A stretch of 64,000 nt of DNA from Vescimonas cirricatena (GTDB taxonomy: Bacteria > Bacillota > Clostridia > Oscillospirales > Oscillospiraceae). Below the pieces are notes generated by a model. The model searched no databases, was not told the origin of the DNA, and saw only the letters and a program-made list of their open reading frames with translations. A program made the position numbers and the translations under genes. The stretch spans positions 15,827-79,826 of the forward strand of contig NZ_JAJEPW010000006.1 of the NCBI RefSeq assembly GCF_020687045.1, written 5' to 3'. Shown here piece after piece: positions 50,057-59,052 of this stretch. Numbering within the stretch: position 1 is the first letter of the stretch; each line of letters opens with the position of its first letter.

Positions 50057-51208
50057 TTACTCCGCCTGATACACGATCCGGCCGTCGATGACGGTCATAT
50101 ACGCCTGGCCGCCGATGGTGGTGAGGGGATCGGCGGTCCACAGGACGAAATCGGCATCCTTGCCGGGCTCCAGGCTGCCCACCCGGCTGTCGATGCCCAG
50201 GCTGCGGGCGGGGTTGATGGTGATGGCCCGCCAGGCCTCGTCCATAGGCAGGCCCGCGTTGGCGGCCAGGCCCGCGCACATGGGCAGCTTCTCCAGGGGG
50301 ATCACCGGGGCGTCGGTGATGATGCTGACGGTAAGCCCGGCCTTGTACAGCGTTCCGGGGGTGGTGAAGCTCTTGTGGCGCAGTTCGGCCTTGCTCTTGC
50401 TGCCCAGGGTGGGCCCCACGAACACCGGCAGTCCCTCCTTGGCCAGCTCGTCGGCGATCAGCTCGCCGTCGGTGCAGTGGTCCAGGGTGGCCTTCACCCC
50501 GAATTCCTTGGCAATCCGCACGGCGGTGAGGATGTCGTCGGCCCGGTGGGCGTGGCACTTCAGGGGGATCTCGCCGTTGATTACCGGCAGCATGGCCTCC
50601 AGCTTCATGTCGAAGGGGGGATTCTTTCCGGTCAGCTTATCGTCCCGGTAGCGCTGGGTCTTGAACAGCAGCTCCCGCAGCAGCGCCGCCACGGCCATGC
50701 GGGTCATGGGGCTTTTCTTCAGGCCCTGGCCATAGCAGCCCTTGGGATTCTCGCCGAAGGCGCACTTCATGGCGGCAGGCTCCTTCAGCAGCATATTGTC
50801 CACCCGCTTGCCTGCCAGCTTCAGCACCGTGAAGGTGCCGCCCACCACGTTGGCGCTGCCGGGGCCGGTGCAGGCGGTGGTCACGCCGCCCCGGATGGCG
50901 TTGGGGAAGGCCTCGTCCTGGGGGTTGATGGAGTCGATGGCCCGCAGCTGGGGAGTCAGGGGGTCCACGATCTCGTTATAGTCCATGCCCTCCCAGCGCA
51001 TACACTGGTTGTCCAGGCCGATGTGACAGTGGGCCTCCACGCAGCCGGGAGTCAGCAGGCGGCCGCCGGCGTCGATGACGGTGCAGCCCTCCGGGGCGTC
51101 GATGTGGGCCGCCACGGCGGTGATGCGGCCGTCTTCGGCCAGCAGACAGCCGTTGGGGATATCCGGCCCGGTGATGGGCTTTATGTAAGCGTTACGGATC
51201 AGCAGCAT
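50057..51208 (-). CDS. Amidohydrolase family protein
   Basis: The 383-residue protein has the barrel metal site HxH in TPGCVEAHCHIGLD, further ligands in KCHAHRADDI and DHCTDGE, and a late aspartate in IITDAPVIP. The order matches imidazolonepropionase-like and related cyclic-amide hydrolases. The start at 51208 follows CGAGGT. Its substrate is unknown; it diverges from a Nudix gene and has its own consensus promoter. Confidence 0.85.
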   Translation of the reverse strand: MLLIRNAYIKPITGPDIPNGCLLAEDGRITAVAAHIDAPEGCTVIDAGGRLLTPGCVEAHCHIGLDNQCMRWEGMDYNEIVDPLTPQLRAIDSINPQDEAFPNAIRGGVTTACTGPGSANVVGGTFTVLKLAGKRVDNMLLKEPAAMKCAFGENPKGCYGQGLKKSPMTRMAVAALLRELLFKTQRYRDDKLTGKNPPFDMKLEAMLPVINGEIPLKCHAHRADDILTAVRIAKEFGVKATLDHCTDGELIADELAKEGLPVFVGPTLGSKSKAELRHKSFTTPGTLYKAGLTVSIITDAPVIPLEKLPMCAGLAANAGLPMDEAWRAITINPARSLGIDSRVGSLEPGKDADFVLWTADPLTTIGGQAYMTVIDGRIVYQAE

Positions 51209-51242
51209 AGCAATACCTCGCATTTCTACAGATGATGCCGGT

Positions 51243-51303
51243 ATTATATCACAGCCCGGAGGTTTCCACAAGAGTTGCGTTTTTTCGGGGGATACGCTAT
51301 AAT
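51243..51303. promoter_or_regulatory. Divergent overlapping promoters
   Basis: Minus strand for the amidohydrolase: TTGTGG (51271-51266), 17 bp, TATAAT (51248-51243). Plus strand for the Nudix gene: TTGCGT (51275-51280), 17 bp, TATAAT (51298-51303). The two -35 elements are separated by only three bases, so simultaneous use should compete. Confidence 0.78.
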
Positions 51304-51326
51304 AGTGGGCCGAAGGAGGCGGACGT

Positions 51327-51803
51327 ATGCGCTATACCACCCTTTGCTATCTGGAAAACCCCGCCGGGGAGTATCTGATGCTCCACCGGGTGAAAAAGGA
51401 AAACGACTGCAACCGCGACAAGTGGATCGGCATCGGCGGCAAGTTCCTGGACGGCGAAAGCCCCGAGGAGTGCGCCCTGCGGGAGATCAACGAGGAGACG
51501 GGGCTCACCGTCACCGGATACCGCTACCGGGGCATCGTCACCTTTGTGTCCGACCGGTGGGAAACGGAATATATGCACCTGTTCACCGCCACGGAGTGGA
51601 CCGGCCGGGTCCGGGAGGACTGCGACGAAGGGGTGCTGGAGTGGATCCACAAGGACCGGCTGGCGGCCCTGCCCCAGTGGGCCGGGGACCGGATCTTTCT
51701 GGACCTGCTGCGGCAGGGGGCGCCGTTTTTCTCCCTGAAGCTGCGGTATCAGGGGGAGACGCTGGTCTATGCCTGCCTGAACGGAAAGGAGCTGATCCTG
51801 TGA
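51327..51803 (+). CDS. Nudix hydrolase, MutT/NUDT-like
   Basis: A 158-residue protein with the Nudix box GGKFLDGESPEECALREI-NEETGL intact (metal ligands in REINEE). The preceding DKWIGIGGKF and the lack of a clear extra domain place it with 8-oxo-dGTP diphosphatase-like enzymes that remove damaged nucleotides. Exact substrate is uncertain. Downstream DUF523 gene overlaps it by four bases. Confidence 0.9.
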   Translation: MRYTTLCYLENPAGEYLMLHRVKKENDCNRDKWIGIGGKFLDGESPEECALREINEETGLTVTGYRYRGIVTFVSDRWETEYMHLFTATEWTGRVREDCDEGVLEWIHKDRLAALPQWAGDRIFLDLLRQGAPFFSLKLRYQGETLVYACLNGKELIL

Positions 51804-52243
51804 CGATTCTGGTCAGCGCGTGCCTGCTGGGGGTCCCCTGCCGGTACGACGGGCAGAGCAAGGCCCATCCCCTGGCCCGTGCCCTGTGCGAAAAGCACCA
51901 TGTGGTCCCCGTGTGCGGGGAGATCTTCGGGGGACTGCCCACGCCCCGGCCTCCGGCGGAGATTCAGGGGGACCGGGTGGTCACCCGGGATGGCCGGGAT
52001 GTGACGGAGGCCTATCGCCGGGGCGCGGAGGCTGCGGCGCAGCTGGCCCGGCTCACCGGGGCCCGGGCCGCCGTGCTCAAGGAACGCAGCCCCTCCTGCG
52101 GCTCCGGGGCCGTGTATGACGGCACCTTTTCCGGCGTTCTGACGGAGGGCTGGGGCATCACCGCCGCCCTGCTGCGCCAGCAGGGCCTGCGGGTGGTGGG
52201 CGAGTCCGGCATCGCCACTCTGCTGGCGGAGGACGTCCGTTAA
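51800..52243 (+). CDS. DUF523 family protein
   Basis: The 147-residue protein has the cysteine-rich DUF523 pattern: SACLLGVPCRYDG, VVPVCGEIFGGLPTPRPPAE and LKERSPSCGSG. GTG start at 51800 is behind AAGGAG. The family, also called YbbK-type or 2-thiouracil-desulfidase-related, has conserved cysteines suited to an iron-sulfur cluster. The role is likely a desulfurase or redox activity but is not proven in this lineage. Confidence 0.9.
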   Translation: MTILVSACLLGVPCRYDGQSKAHPLARALCEKHHVVPVCGEIFGGLPTPRPPAEIQGDRVVTRDGRDVTEAYRRGAEAAAQLARLTGARAAVLKERSPSCGSGAVYDGTFSGVLTEGWGITAALLRQQGLRVVGESGIATLLAEDVR

Positions 52244-52299
52244 AATCACAACAGAATACGACAAAAAACTGTGAGATTCGGAGAAAATCACAATTGCCA

Positions 52300-52365
52300 T
52301 TGACAGACGGGACGAAAGTTGGTAAAGTAGGGCCATAGGGGGTCGGAAACGTTACCGGTAATGTT
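52300..52365 (+). promoter_or_regulatory. Promoter and palindromic operator of the LacI gene
   Basis: TTGACA (52300-52305), 17 bp, TAAAGT (52323-52328). Just downstream of the expected start point lies AACGTTACCGGTAATGTT (52348-52365), an 18-bp palindrome with one mismatch pair and an ACCGGT centre, the general shape of LacI-family operators. This suggests autoregulation. Confidence 0.7.
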
Positions 52366-52410
52366 GCCGCCCCTTTGGAATGGCAGAAGAAGGGAGACGA
52401 AACGCGCTTT

Positions 52411-53424
52411 ATGACCATCAAGGATATTGCGCGGCAGTGCGGCGTAAGCGTCAGCACGGTGTCGCGGGTGCTCAACGACCGGCCGGACGTCAGCCCGGAA
52501 AACCGGCGCAAGGTGCTCTCCGCCATTCAACGATCCAATTACATTCCCAACAACACCGCCAGGGACCTGGTGAAAACCAAGTCCGACGCCATCGGCCTGG
52601 TGGTGCGGGGCGTGTCCAACCCGTTTTACACGGATATCATCCGGGTCATCGAGGAGCAGGTCACGGCCCGGGGCTATACCCTGGTGATGCAGCAGATCGG
52701 CACCTGCGACGACGAGGTGAAGCGGGGCGCCATGATGGAGCGGGAAAAGCGGCTGCGGGGCCTGATCCTGTTGGGCGGCCGGTCCGACTATACCCCCCAG
52801 GAGCTGGCGCCGCTGAACATCCCCTATGTCTGCTGCTCGTATGACAACCAGTACGGCACCCTGCCGCCGGACTCCTACGCCTCGGTGTCCATCGCCGACG
52901 AGGAGGAGGCCTGCCGGGCGGTGACGGAGCTGTACCGCTGCGGCCACCGGCGCATTGCGGCGCTGGTCTCCGGCACGGAGGACCGCTCCATCAGCCAGCT
53001 GCGGTATCAAGGCTATGTCCGGGCCTTAGCGGCCCACGGGCTGCCCCTGGAGCAGGAGCTGGTCATCGAGGCCGGTTCCTTCGACATCCGGCAGTCGTAT
53101 CTGGCCATGCAGCGGCGTCTGCTGGCGGGGGCGCAGTTTACCGCCCTGTTCGCCATCTCCGACAACATGGCCATTGGGGCCATGCGGGCTTTGCGGGAGG
53201 CCGGACGGCGGATCCCCGAGGACTGCTCCGTCATCGCCATCGACGGACTGACCGTCTCGGACTATATCAACCCCACCCTGACCACCCTCTGCCAGCCTAT
53301 GGAGCACATGGGCCGGCGCAGCGTGGAGATCCTGCTGGACATGGTGGAGCACCGGGGCGGACCCATCCGGGAGACGGCCCACACCACCCTGCGGACCGGG
53401 GAATCCGTCCGCGACATTTCTTAG
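52411..53424 (+). CDS. LacI-family transcriptional regulator
   Basis: The 337-residue protein starts MTIKDIARQCGVSVSTVSRV with the classic LacI helix-turn-helix and hinge (NTARDLVKTKSDAIGLVV), followed by a sugar-binding periplasmic-type core. Start at 52411 is favoured although GGGAG is 14 bases away; an upstream TTG has no better site. It precedes a maltodextrin transport locus and MalQ, so it is probably its regulator. An operator-like palindrome lies in its own promoter. Confidence 0.92.
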   Translation: MTIKDIARQCGVSVSTVSRVLNDRPDVSPENRRKVLSAIQRSNYIPNNTARDLVKTKSDAIGLVVRGVSNPFYTDIIRVIEEQVTARGYTLVMQQIGTCDDEVKRGAMMEREKRLRGLILLGGRSDYTPQELAPLNIPYVCCSYDNQYGTLPPDSYASVSIADEEEACRAVTELYRCGHRRIAALVSGTEDRSISQLRYQGYVRALAAHGLPLEQELVIEAGSFDIRQSYLAMQRRLLAGAQFTALFAISDNMAIGAMRALREAGRRIPEDCSVIAIDGLTVSDYINPTLTTLCQPMEHMGRRSVEILLDMVEHRGGPIRETAHTTLRTGESVRDIS

Positions 53425-53451
53425 TTTTTCCGGCGGAAACCGCCTGAAAAA
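53425..53451 (+). repeat. Inverted repeat between the LacI gene and the binding-protein gene
   Basis: TTTTTC and GAAAAA flank GGCGG-AAA-CCGCC, giving a stem of about 11 bp with one mismatch. It lies between the stop of the regulator and the ribosome site of the next gene; a processing site or weak terminator is possible. Confidence 0.45.
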
Positions 53452-53474
53452 TATATAATGAAGGAGAATTGATC

Positions 53475-54782
53475 ATGAAGAAAACTCTTGCATTGATCCT
53501 GGCCGCTGTCATGGCTCTGTCCCTGGTAGCCTGCGCCAAGACCCCCGCAAACGGCGGCACGGAGGCCAAGGGCTCCGTGTATTACCTGAACTTCAAGCCC
53601 GAGGCCGATCAGGCCTGGCAGGCGCTGGCCAAGACCTACACCGAGCAGACCGGCGTGGAGGTCAAGGTCGTCACCGCCGCTTCCGGCCAGTATGACACCA
53701 TGCTGACCTCCGAGCTGGACAAGTCTGCTCCTCCCACCATGTTCCAGGTGGGCAACCAGGGCGCTGTCAACTCCTATGGCGATTTCTGCTATCCTCTGGA
53801 TAACACCGACGTCATGAAGGAAATGACCACCCAGGACTTCAACCTGAAGAACGCCAATGGCGAGACCGTGTCCATCGGCTACTGCTATGAGGCCTATGGC
53901 ATCATCGTCAACAAGGCTCTGCTGAAGCAGGCCGGCTATGAGCTGTCCGACATCACCAACTTCGAGTCCCTGAAGAAGGTCGCCGACGACATCCACAGCC
54001 GCGCCGCCGAGCTGGGCTTTGACGCCTTCAGCTCCGCCGGCCTGGAGGGCTCCTCCAGCTGGCGCTTCTCCGGTCACCTGGCCAACATGCCCCTGTTCTA
54101 TGAGTTCCGGGATGACAAGGTCACCGCTCAGCCCGCCGCCATCAAGGGCACCTATCTGGATGCCTTCAAGAACGTCTGGGATCTGTACACCACTGACTCC
54201 GCCACCACCGGCGCTGCTCTGACCACCGCCACCGGCGATGCCTCCGAGGCCGAGTTCGGCCAGGGTAAGGCCGTGTTCTTCCAGAACGGTTCCTGGGAGT
54301 ATGCCAACCTGGTCACCAGTGATGACAAGGGCTTCAAGATGAACCCCGAGGATCTGGCTATGATCCCCATCTACTGCGGCGTTGAGGGCGAGGAGAAGGC
54401 CGGTCTGTGCTGCGGCACCGAGAACTGCTGGGCCGTCAACAAGAACGCCAAGGAAGAGGACATCCAGGCCACTCTGGACTTCATGAAGTGGGTCGTCACC
54501 TCCGATGAGGGCACCACCATGCTGGCCGAGCAGTTTGGCCCCTGCCCCTTCAAGAACGCCAAGACTCCCGCCAACGTGTTCTTTGCCGATGCCAACGCCT
54601 ATACCGCTGCCGGCAACTACATTGTGACCTGGGCCTTCAACTGGACCCCCGCCGTGGATGACTGGCGTGCGGGCGTGGTGGATGCTCTGACTCAGTACAC
54701 CGTCAACGGCGGCAGCTGGGACAACGTCAAGACCGCCTTCGTGGACGGCTGGGCCACCCAGTATGCCAAGGAGAACGGCTGA
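53475..54782 (+). CDS. ABC transporter sugar-binding lipoprotein
   Basis: A lipoprotein signal with lipobox SLVAC is followed by a ~410-residue periplasmic-binding-protein fold of the MalE class (YYLNFKPEADQAWQALAKTY, GEEKAGLCCGTENCWAVNKN). Start at 53475 is behind AAGGAG. The adjacent MalQ indicates maltodextrins as likely substrate, though other oligosaccharides are possible. A strong terminator after the gene suggests it is made in excess over the permeases. Codon bias is strong. Confidence 0.93.
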   Translation: MKKTLALILAAVMALSLVACAKTPANGGTEAKGSVYYLNFKPEADQAWQALAKTYTEQTGVEVKVVTAASGQYDTMLTSELDKSAPPTMFQVGNQGAVNSYGDFCYPLDNTDVMKEMTTQDFNLKNANGETVSIGYCYEAYGIIVNKALLKQAGYELSDITNFESLKKVADDIHSRAAELGFDAFSSAGLEGSSSWRFSGHLANMPLFYEFRDDKVTAQPAAIKGTYLDAFKNVWDLYTTDSATTGAALTTATGDASEAEFGQGKAVFFQNGSWEYANLVTSDDKGFKMNPEDLAMIPIYCGVEGEEKAGLCCGTENCWAVNKNAKEEDIQATLDFMKWVVTSDEGTTMLAEQFGPCPFKNAKTPANVFFADANAYTAAGNYIVTWAFNWTPAVDDWRAGVVDALTQYTVNGGSWDNVKTAFVDGWATQYAKENG

Positions 54783-54813
54783 GCTATAAGCGCTCCGTTG
54801 TAACGCAATAGGA

Positions 54814-54848
54814 CCGGGGGCGGGCTTATCGCCCGCCCCCGATTTTTT
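54814..54848 (+). terminator. Intra-operon terminator after the binding-protein gene
   Basis: GGGGGCGGGC pairs with GCCCGCCCCC across TTATC and is followed by six Ts. Partial read-through would supply the permeases at lower level. Confidence 0.85.
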
Positions 54849-54940
54849 CTCACCCGCGGCGCACAGAGCTGTTGGCCGGTATGGACCGGGCAAGAGCTCC
54901 GGGCGCCGCCCGGAAAATACATAGATAGGAGAGAGGCGTC

Positions 54941-55864
54941 ATGAAACTTCCGAAACACCGCCGGGACGAGGCCGCGCTGAATTCCCGGCTGATCCGCCGC
55001 CCCATCAAGCGCATGGTGTGGCTGTTTTTGCTGCCCACCTTCGGGGCCTTCTGCATCGGCTTCCTGTACCCCTTCTTCAAGGGGCTGTTTCTGTCCTTCT
55101 GCAACTTCCGCATCACCAGTCAGTGGACCTGGACGGGACTGGACAACTACCGGAAAGCCTTTCAGGACCCCGGCTATATGCACGCATTCTGGTACACGGC
55201 GCTGTTCGCCCTGGTGAGCCTGCTGGCCATCAACCTGTTCGCCTTCACCATCGCCTATGCCCTGACCCAGAAGTTCAAGGGCACCAATGTGTTCCGCACG
55301 GTGTTCTTCCTGCCCAACCTCATCGGCGGCATCGTGCTGGGCTATATCTGGTCCATGATCTTCGACGGCATCCTCATCAAGTACAACACCTCCGTGATCC
55401 TGGAGACGAAATACGGCTTCTGGGGTCTGGTGATCCTGGTGTGCTGGCAGCAGATCGGCTATATGATGATCATCTACATTGCCGGACTCCAGGCGGTGCC
55501 TGAGGACATGCTGGAGGCCGCCCGCATCGACGGCGCCAACCGCTGGCAGACCCTGTGGCGGGTCACCATCCCCAACGTGATGCCCTCTATCACCATCTGC
55601 ATGTTCCTGAGCCTGACCAACGGCTTCAAGCTGTTTGACCAGAACCTGGCCCTGACCGCCGGACGTCCCTTCCAGCAGCTGGGCAATGGAGAGACCATCA
55701 AAACAACGGAAATGCTGGCCCTGAACATCGTCAACGCCTTCGGCACCAGCGGCGGCGGAAACCGCGGCGTGGGGCAGGCCAAGGCCGTGATCTTCTTCAT
55801 CGTGGTGGCGGCCATCAGCATCATCCAGCTTCAGGCCAACCGCCGCAAGGAGGTGCAGCAATGA
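54941..55864 (+). CDS. ABC transporter permease (MalF-like)
   Basis: A 307-residue permease with six membrane helices and the EAA loop EAARIDGANRWQTLWRVTIP. It forms the transmembrane pore together with the next permease. No MalK-type ATPase gene is in the locus, so an ATPase from elsewhere, such as MsmK-type, is expected to power it. Overlaps the next gene by four bases. Confidence 0.93.
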   Translation: MKLPKHRRDEAALNSRLIRRPIKRMVWLFLLPTFGAFCIGFLYPFFKGLFLSFCNFRITSQWTWTGLDNYRKAFQDPGYMHAFWYTALFALVSLLAINLFAFTIAYALTQKFKGTNVFRTVFFLPNLIGGIVLGYIWSMIFDGILIKYNTSVILETKYGFWGLVILVCWQQIGYMMIIYIAGLQAVPEDMLEAARIDGANRWQTLWRVTIPNVMPSITICMFLSLTNGFKLFDQNLALTAGRPFQQLGNGETIKTTEMLALNIVNAFGTSGGGNRGVGQAKAVIFFIVVAAISIIQLQANRRKEVQQ

Positions 55865-56721
55865 TCAAATCCGATGCTCTGCGCCGCAGAGAGCGCCGTC
55901 AGGCCCTGCTGACGGTGGTATTCACCATCATCTCCGTGCTCTATCTGATGCCGGTGCTCCTGGTGCTTATCAACTCCCTGAAGGCCAACGCCTTTGTCAA
56001 CACCGAGACCTTCAAGCTGCCCACGGCGGAGTCCTTCGTGGGGCTGAAGAACTATGTCAAGGGCATGACCTTCGGCAACTTCGCCTTCTATAAGGTGGTG
56101 TTCTACAGCTTCTTCATCACCATCACCTCCACGGCCCTGATCCTGGTGTGCACGTCCATGGCGGCGTGGTACATCTCCCGGGTGGGGAGCCTGGTCAGCA
56201 AGATCGTGTACTACCTGTGCGTGTTCTCCATGGTGGTCCCCTTCCAGATGGTCATGTACACCCTGGCCCGGACGGCGGACCAGATGCACCTGAACACCCC
56301 CTGGACCATTCCGGTGATCTATCTGGGCTTCGGCGCAGGTCTGGCGGTGTTTATGTTCACGGGCTTTGTCAAGAGCCTGCCCCTGGAGATCGAGGAGGCC
56401 GCCGCCATCGACGGCTGCGGCCCTGTGGGCACCTTCTTCCGGGTGGTGCTGCCCATGCTGAAGCCCACCATGATCTCCGTGGGCGTGCTGGAGATCATGT
56501 GGGTCTGGAACGACTATCTGCTGCCCAGCCTGGTGCTGGATATCAACCAGTACCGCACCATTCCCATTCACATCCAGTATCTGAAGGGCAGCTACGGCAC
56601 CGTGGACATGGGAGCCACCATGGCCCTGATCATGCTGAGCATCCTGCCGGTGATCATCTTCTATCTGTGCTGCCAGAAGCACATCATCAAGGGCGTGGCC
56701 GCCGGAGCCGTGAAGGGCTAA
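55861..56721 (+). CDS. ABC transporter permease (MalG-like)
   Basis: A 286-residue permease with six membrane helices and the EAA loop EEAAAIDGCGPVGTFFRVVL. It pairs with the MalF-like subunit. The overlap ATGA with the upstream gene indicates translational coupling. malQ follows after 39 bases. Confidence 0.93.
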   Translation: MIKSDALRRRERRQALLTVVFTIISVLYLMPVLLVLINSLKANAFVNTETFKLPTAESFVGLKNYVKGMTFGNFAFYKVVFYSFFITITSTALILVCTSMAAWYISRVGSLVSKIVYYLCVFSMVVPFQMVMYTLARTADQMHLNTPWTIPVIYLGFGAGLAVFMFTGFVKSLPLEIEEAAAIDGCGPVGTFFRVVLPMLKPTMISVGVLEIMWVWNDYLLPSLVLDINQYRTIPIHIQYLKGSYGTVDMGATMALIMLSILPVIIFYLCCQKHIIKGVAAGAVKG

Positions 56722-56760
56722 AAAACAAAGCATTTTTCTGATAAGTGAGTTGACTGACAT

Positions 56761-58242
56761 ATGAATCGTTGCAGCGGCATTTTGATGCCGGTATTTTCCC
56801 TGCCGTCTCCTTACGGCATCGGGACTCTGGGCAAGGCCGCCTATGACTTTGCCGATTTTCTCCACGCCGCCGGGCAGCACTGCTGGCAGATGCTGCCCCT
56901 GGGCCCCACCAGCTATGGCGACTCCCCCTATCAGAGCTTTTCCACCTACGCCGGGAATCCCTATTTCATCGACCTGGATATGCTGATAGAGGACGGGCTG
57001 CTGACCCGGGATGAGGTGGAGAGCCAGAACTGGGGAACCAATCCCCGGTACGTGGACTACGGAAAGATCTACGAAAGCCGCTTCGCCGTGCTGCAGAAGG
57101 CCAAGGACCGGGGCTGGGAGCGGGACCAGGCAGAGGTGGCCGCCTTTCAGGCGGAGAACTGCCGCTGGCTGCCGGACTACGCCCTGTACATGGCCTGCAA
57201 GCGCCATTTCGGCATGCGCTCCTGGACCGAGTGGGAGGACGCGGACATCCGCCTGTGGAAATCCCCGGAGGTGCTGGAGCGGTACCGCACCCTGCTGCGG
57301 GAGGACGTGGAGCTGTTCACCTATCTGCAGTTCCTGTTCTTCCGGCAGTGGAACAGGCTGCGGGACTATCTCCACGGCCTGGACATCCAGGTCATCGGCG
57401 ACCTGCCCATTTATGTGGCCATGGACTCCGCCGACGTGTGGGCGGAGCCGGAGAGCTTCCAGCTGGACGACCAGTGCGTTCCCACGGAGGTATCCGGCGT
57501 GCCGCCGGACTACTTCAGCGCCGACGGTCAGCTGTGGGGCAACCCCCTGTACGCCTGGGACCGCATGCAGGCCGACGGCTTCGGCTGGTGGATCCGCCGG
57601 GTGGACGGGGCCTCCAAGCTGTATGACGTGATCCGCATCGACCATTTCCGGGGCTTCGAGGCCTATTGGGCCGTGCCCTACGGCGAGACCACCGCCAAAA
57701 ACGGCCATTGGGTCAAGGGCCCGGGCATGAACCTGGTAGGGGTGCTCACCGGCTGGTTCCCCCAGCTGCGGTTCATCGCCGAGGACCTGGGCTATCCCAC
57801 TCCCGGCGTCCGGCAGCTTTTGCAGGATTCCGGTCTGCCGGGCATGAAGGTGCTGGAATTTGCCTTCGATTCCCGGGATACCAGCAGCTATCTGCCCCAC
57901 TCCTACACGGAGAACTGCGTGTGCTACACCGGCACCCACGACAACAGCCCCCTGGCCCTGTGGAAGGACGAGGCCGCGCCGGAGGACATCGCCTATGCCC
58001 GGGAATACCTGGGGCTCAACGATGGGGAGGGCTTCAACTGGGGCATCATCCGGGGCGGCATGAGCTCCGTGGCCCGGCTGTTTGTGGCCCAGATGCAGGA
58101 CTATCTGGAGCTGGGTCTGCACCACCGCACCAACGTCCCCGGCACCCAGAGCGGCAACTGGCAGTGGCGTCTGCTGCCCGGCGAGGCCACCCCGGCCCTG
58201 GCCCGGCGCATCCGCCGCGTCACGGAGCTGTACGGCCGCTGA
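56761..58242 (+). CDS. malQ: 4-alpha-glucanotransferase
   Basis: The 493-residue enzyme is a GH77 amylomaltase: SGILMPVFSLPSPYGIGTLG at the start, PLGPTSYGDSPYQSFSTYAG, the catalytic aspartate in IRIDHFRGFEAYWAVP, and EDLGYPTPGV. It transfers glucan chains between maltodextrins and releases glucose. Its position after a sugar ABC transporter shows that the locus handles imported maltodextrins or similar alpha-glucans. Confidence 0.96.
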   Translation: MNRCSGILMPVFSLPSPYGIGTLGKAAYDFADFLHAAGQHCWQMLPLGPTSYGDSPYQSFSTYAGNPYFIDLDMLIEDGLLTRDEVESQNWGTNPRYVDYGKIYESRFAVLQKAKDRGWERDQAEVAAFQAENCRWLPDYALYMACKRHFGMRSWTEWEDADIRLWKSPEVLERYRTLLREDVELFTYLQFLFFRQWNRLRDYLHGLDIQVIGDLPIYVAMDSADVWAEPESFQLDDQCVPTEVSGVPPDYFSADGQLWGNPLYAWDRMQADGFGWWIRRVDGASKLYDVIRIDHFRGFEAYWAVPYGETTAKNGHWVKGPGMNLVGVLTGWFPQLRFIAEDLGYPTPGVRQLLQDSGLPGMKVLEFAFDSRDTSSYLPHSYTENCVCYTGTHDNSPLALWKDEAAPEDIAYAREYLGLNDGEGFNWGIIRGGMSSVARLFVAQMQDYLELGLHHRTNVPGTQSGNWQWRLLPGEATPALARRIRRVTELYGR

Positions 58243-58277
58243 ACCCAACCGATCCCGTTTCATTGCGAACTTCTCTT

Positions 58278-58325
58278 AAAACGTATGAACCCCGGCGCGG
58301 TGCGCCGGGGTTCATACGTTTTCTT
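58278..58325. terminator. Bidirectional terminator between malQ and the sigma-factor gene
   Basis: A 20-bp perfect inverted repeat beginning AAAACGTATGAACCCCGG. The stop codon of the minus-strand sigma gene lies within one arm. Confidence 0.9.
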
Positions 58326-58869
58326 TGCTGTGCTGATTCTCCATCAGGCGGCGGGCCTTTCTCCTGGCCCGGGTCAGGGCCATGCGGACGCTGTCGGGCT
58401 TCACGCCCAGCTCCCGGGCCAGCTCCCCGTCCGAATAGTCCAGGATATACCGGGCCTCCGGCAGCCAGCGGGTGTTCTCGTCCAGCCGGGGCCACACCTG
58501 GGCCAGGGCGTCCAGCTCCAGGCGGCGCAGCACCCGGTCCTCCACCTCCTGCCGCTCATCCGGGACCTCCGGTCCGCCGTCCAGCGGCAGCCAGGGATGG
58601 CGGCTGCTGTCCCGGACGGCGTTATAGGCCGTGTGGCGGCAGGCGGCGGCAATATACCCCGCCAGACCCTCCGGCTCCAGCCGGCGCAGGGTGTCCAGAT
58701 GGTCGATGAGCCGCAGCAGGGTGGTTTGCAGCACGTCCTCCGTGGCCCACTTGTCGCCCAGGATATCATAGATGGTACGATACATCAGCCGCTGATACTT
58801 CACATACAGGCGGGTCATATAGGCCCGGTCGTCATCGTCCCGGATCGCAAGGATGCAGATCGGCAGCAT
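58312..58869 (-). CDS. ECF-type RNA polymerase sigma factor
   Basis: The 185-residue protein has region 2 (YMTRLYVKYQRLMYRTIYDI, then ATEDVLQTTLLRLI) and region 4 (DYSDGELARELGVKPDSVRM followed by ALTRARRKARRLM). No N- or C-terminal extensions. It diverges from a membrane protein of the DUF4367 type, probably its anti-sigma factor. The stop codon sits inside the shared terminator. Confidence 0.9.
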   Translation of the reverse strand: MLPICILAIRDDDDRAYMTRLYVKYQRLMYRTIYDILGDKWATEDVLQTTLLRLIDHLDTLRRLEPEGLAGYIAAACRHTAYNAVRDSSRHPWLPLDGGPEVPDERQEVEDRVLRRLELDALAQVWPRLDENTRWLPEARYILDYSDGELARELGVKPDSVRMALTRARRKARRLMENQHSKENV

Positions 58870-58933
58870 ATGGACCCTCCTCTCCCCGGCGGCAGCCGCC
58901 GGACCAAAAAATCGACATTTTATATTATAGAGG

Positions 58934-59012
58934 CCGTTCCCGGAAAAGCAAGAAAATTTTTCAAAAACCCGGTTGCAAATTCCCGGAACCGGTGTTACTT
59001 ATATAGAGGGGT
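58934..59012. promoter_or_regulatory. Divergent promoter region of the sigma and anti-sigma-like genes
   Basis: GGGAACG on the minus strand (around 58936-58942) and GGAACC on the plus strand (58985-58990) are ECF-type -35 elements facing away from each other. AT-rich stretches (TATAATATAAAA and TTATATAG) lie at -10 distance. A dual autoregulated promoter is likely but the exact -10 elements are unclear. Confidence 0.5.
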
Positions 59013-59052
59013 TACCAGGAAAGCGAAATCTGCGAAAGGAAGTGGATGCAAT

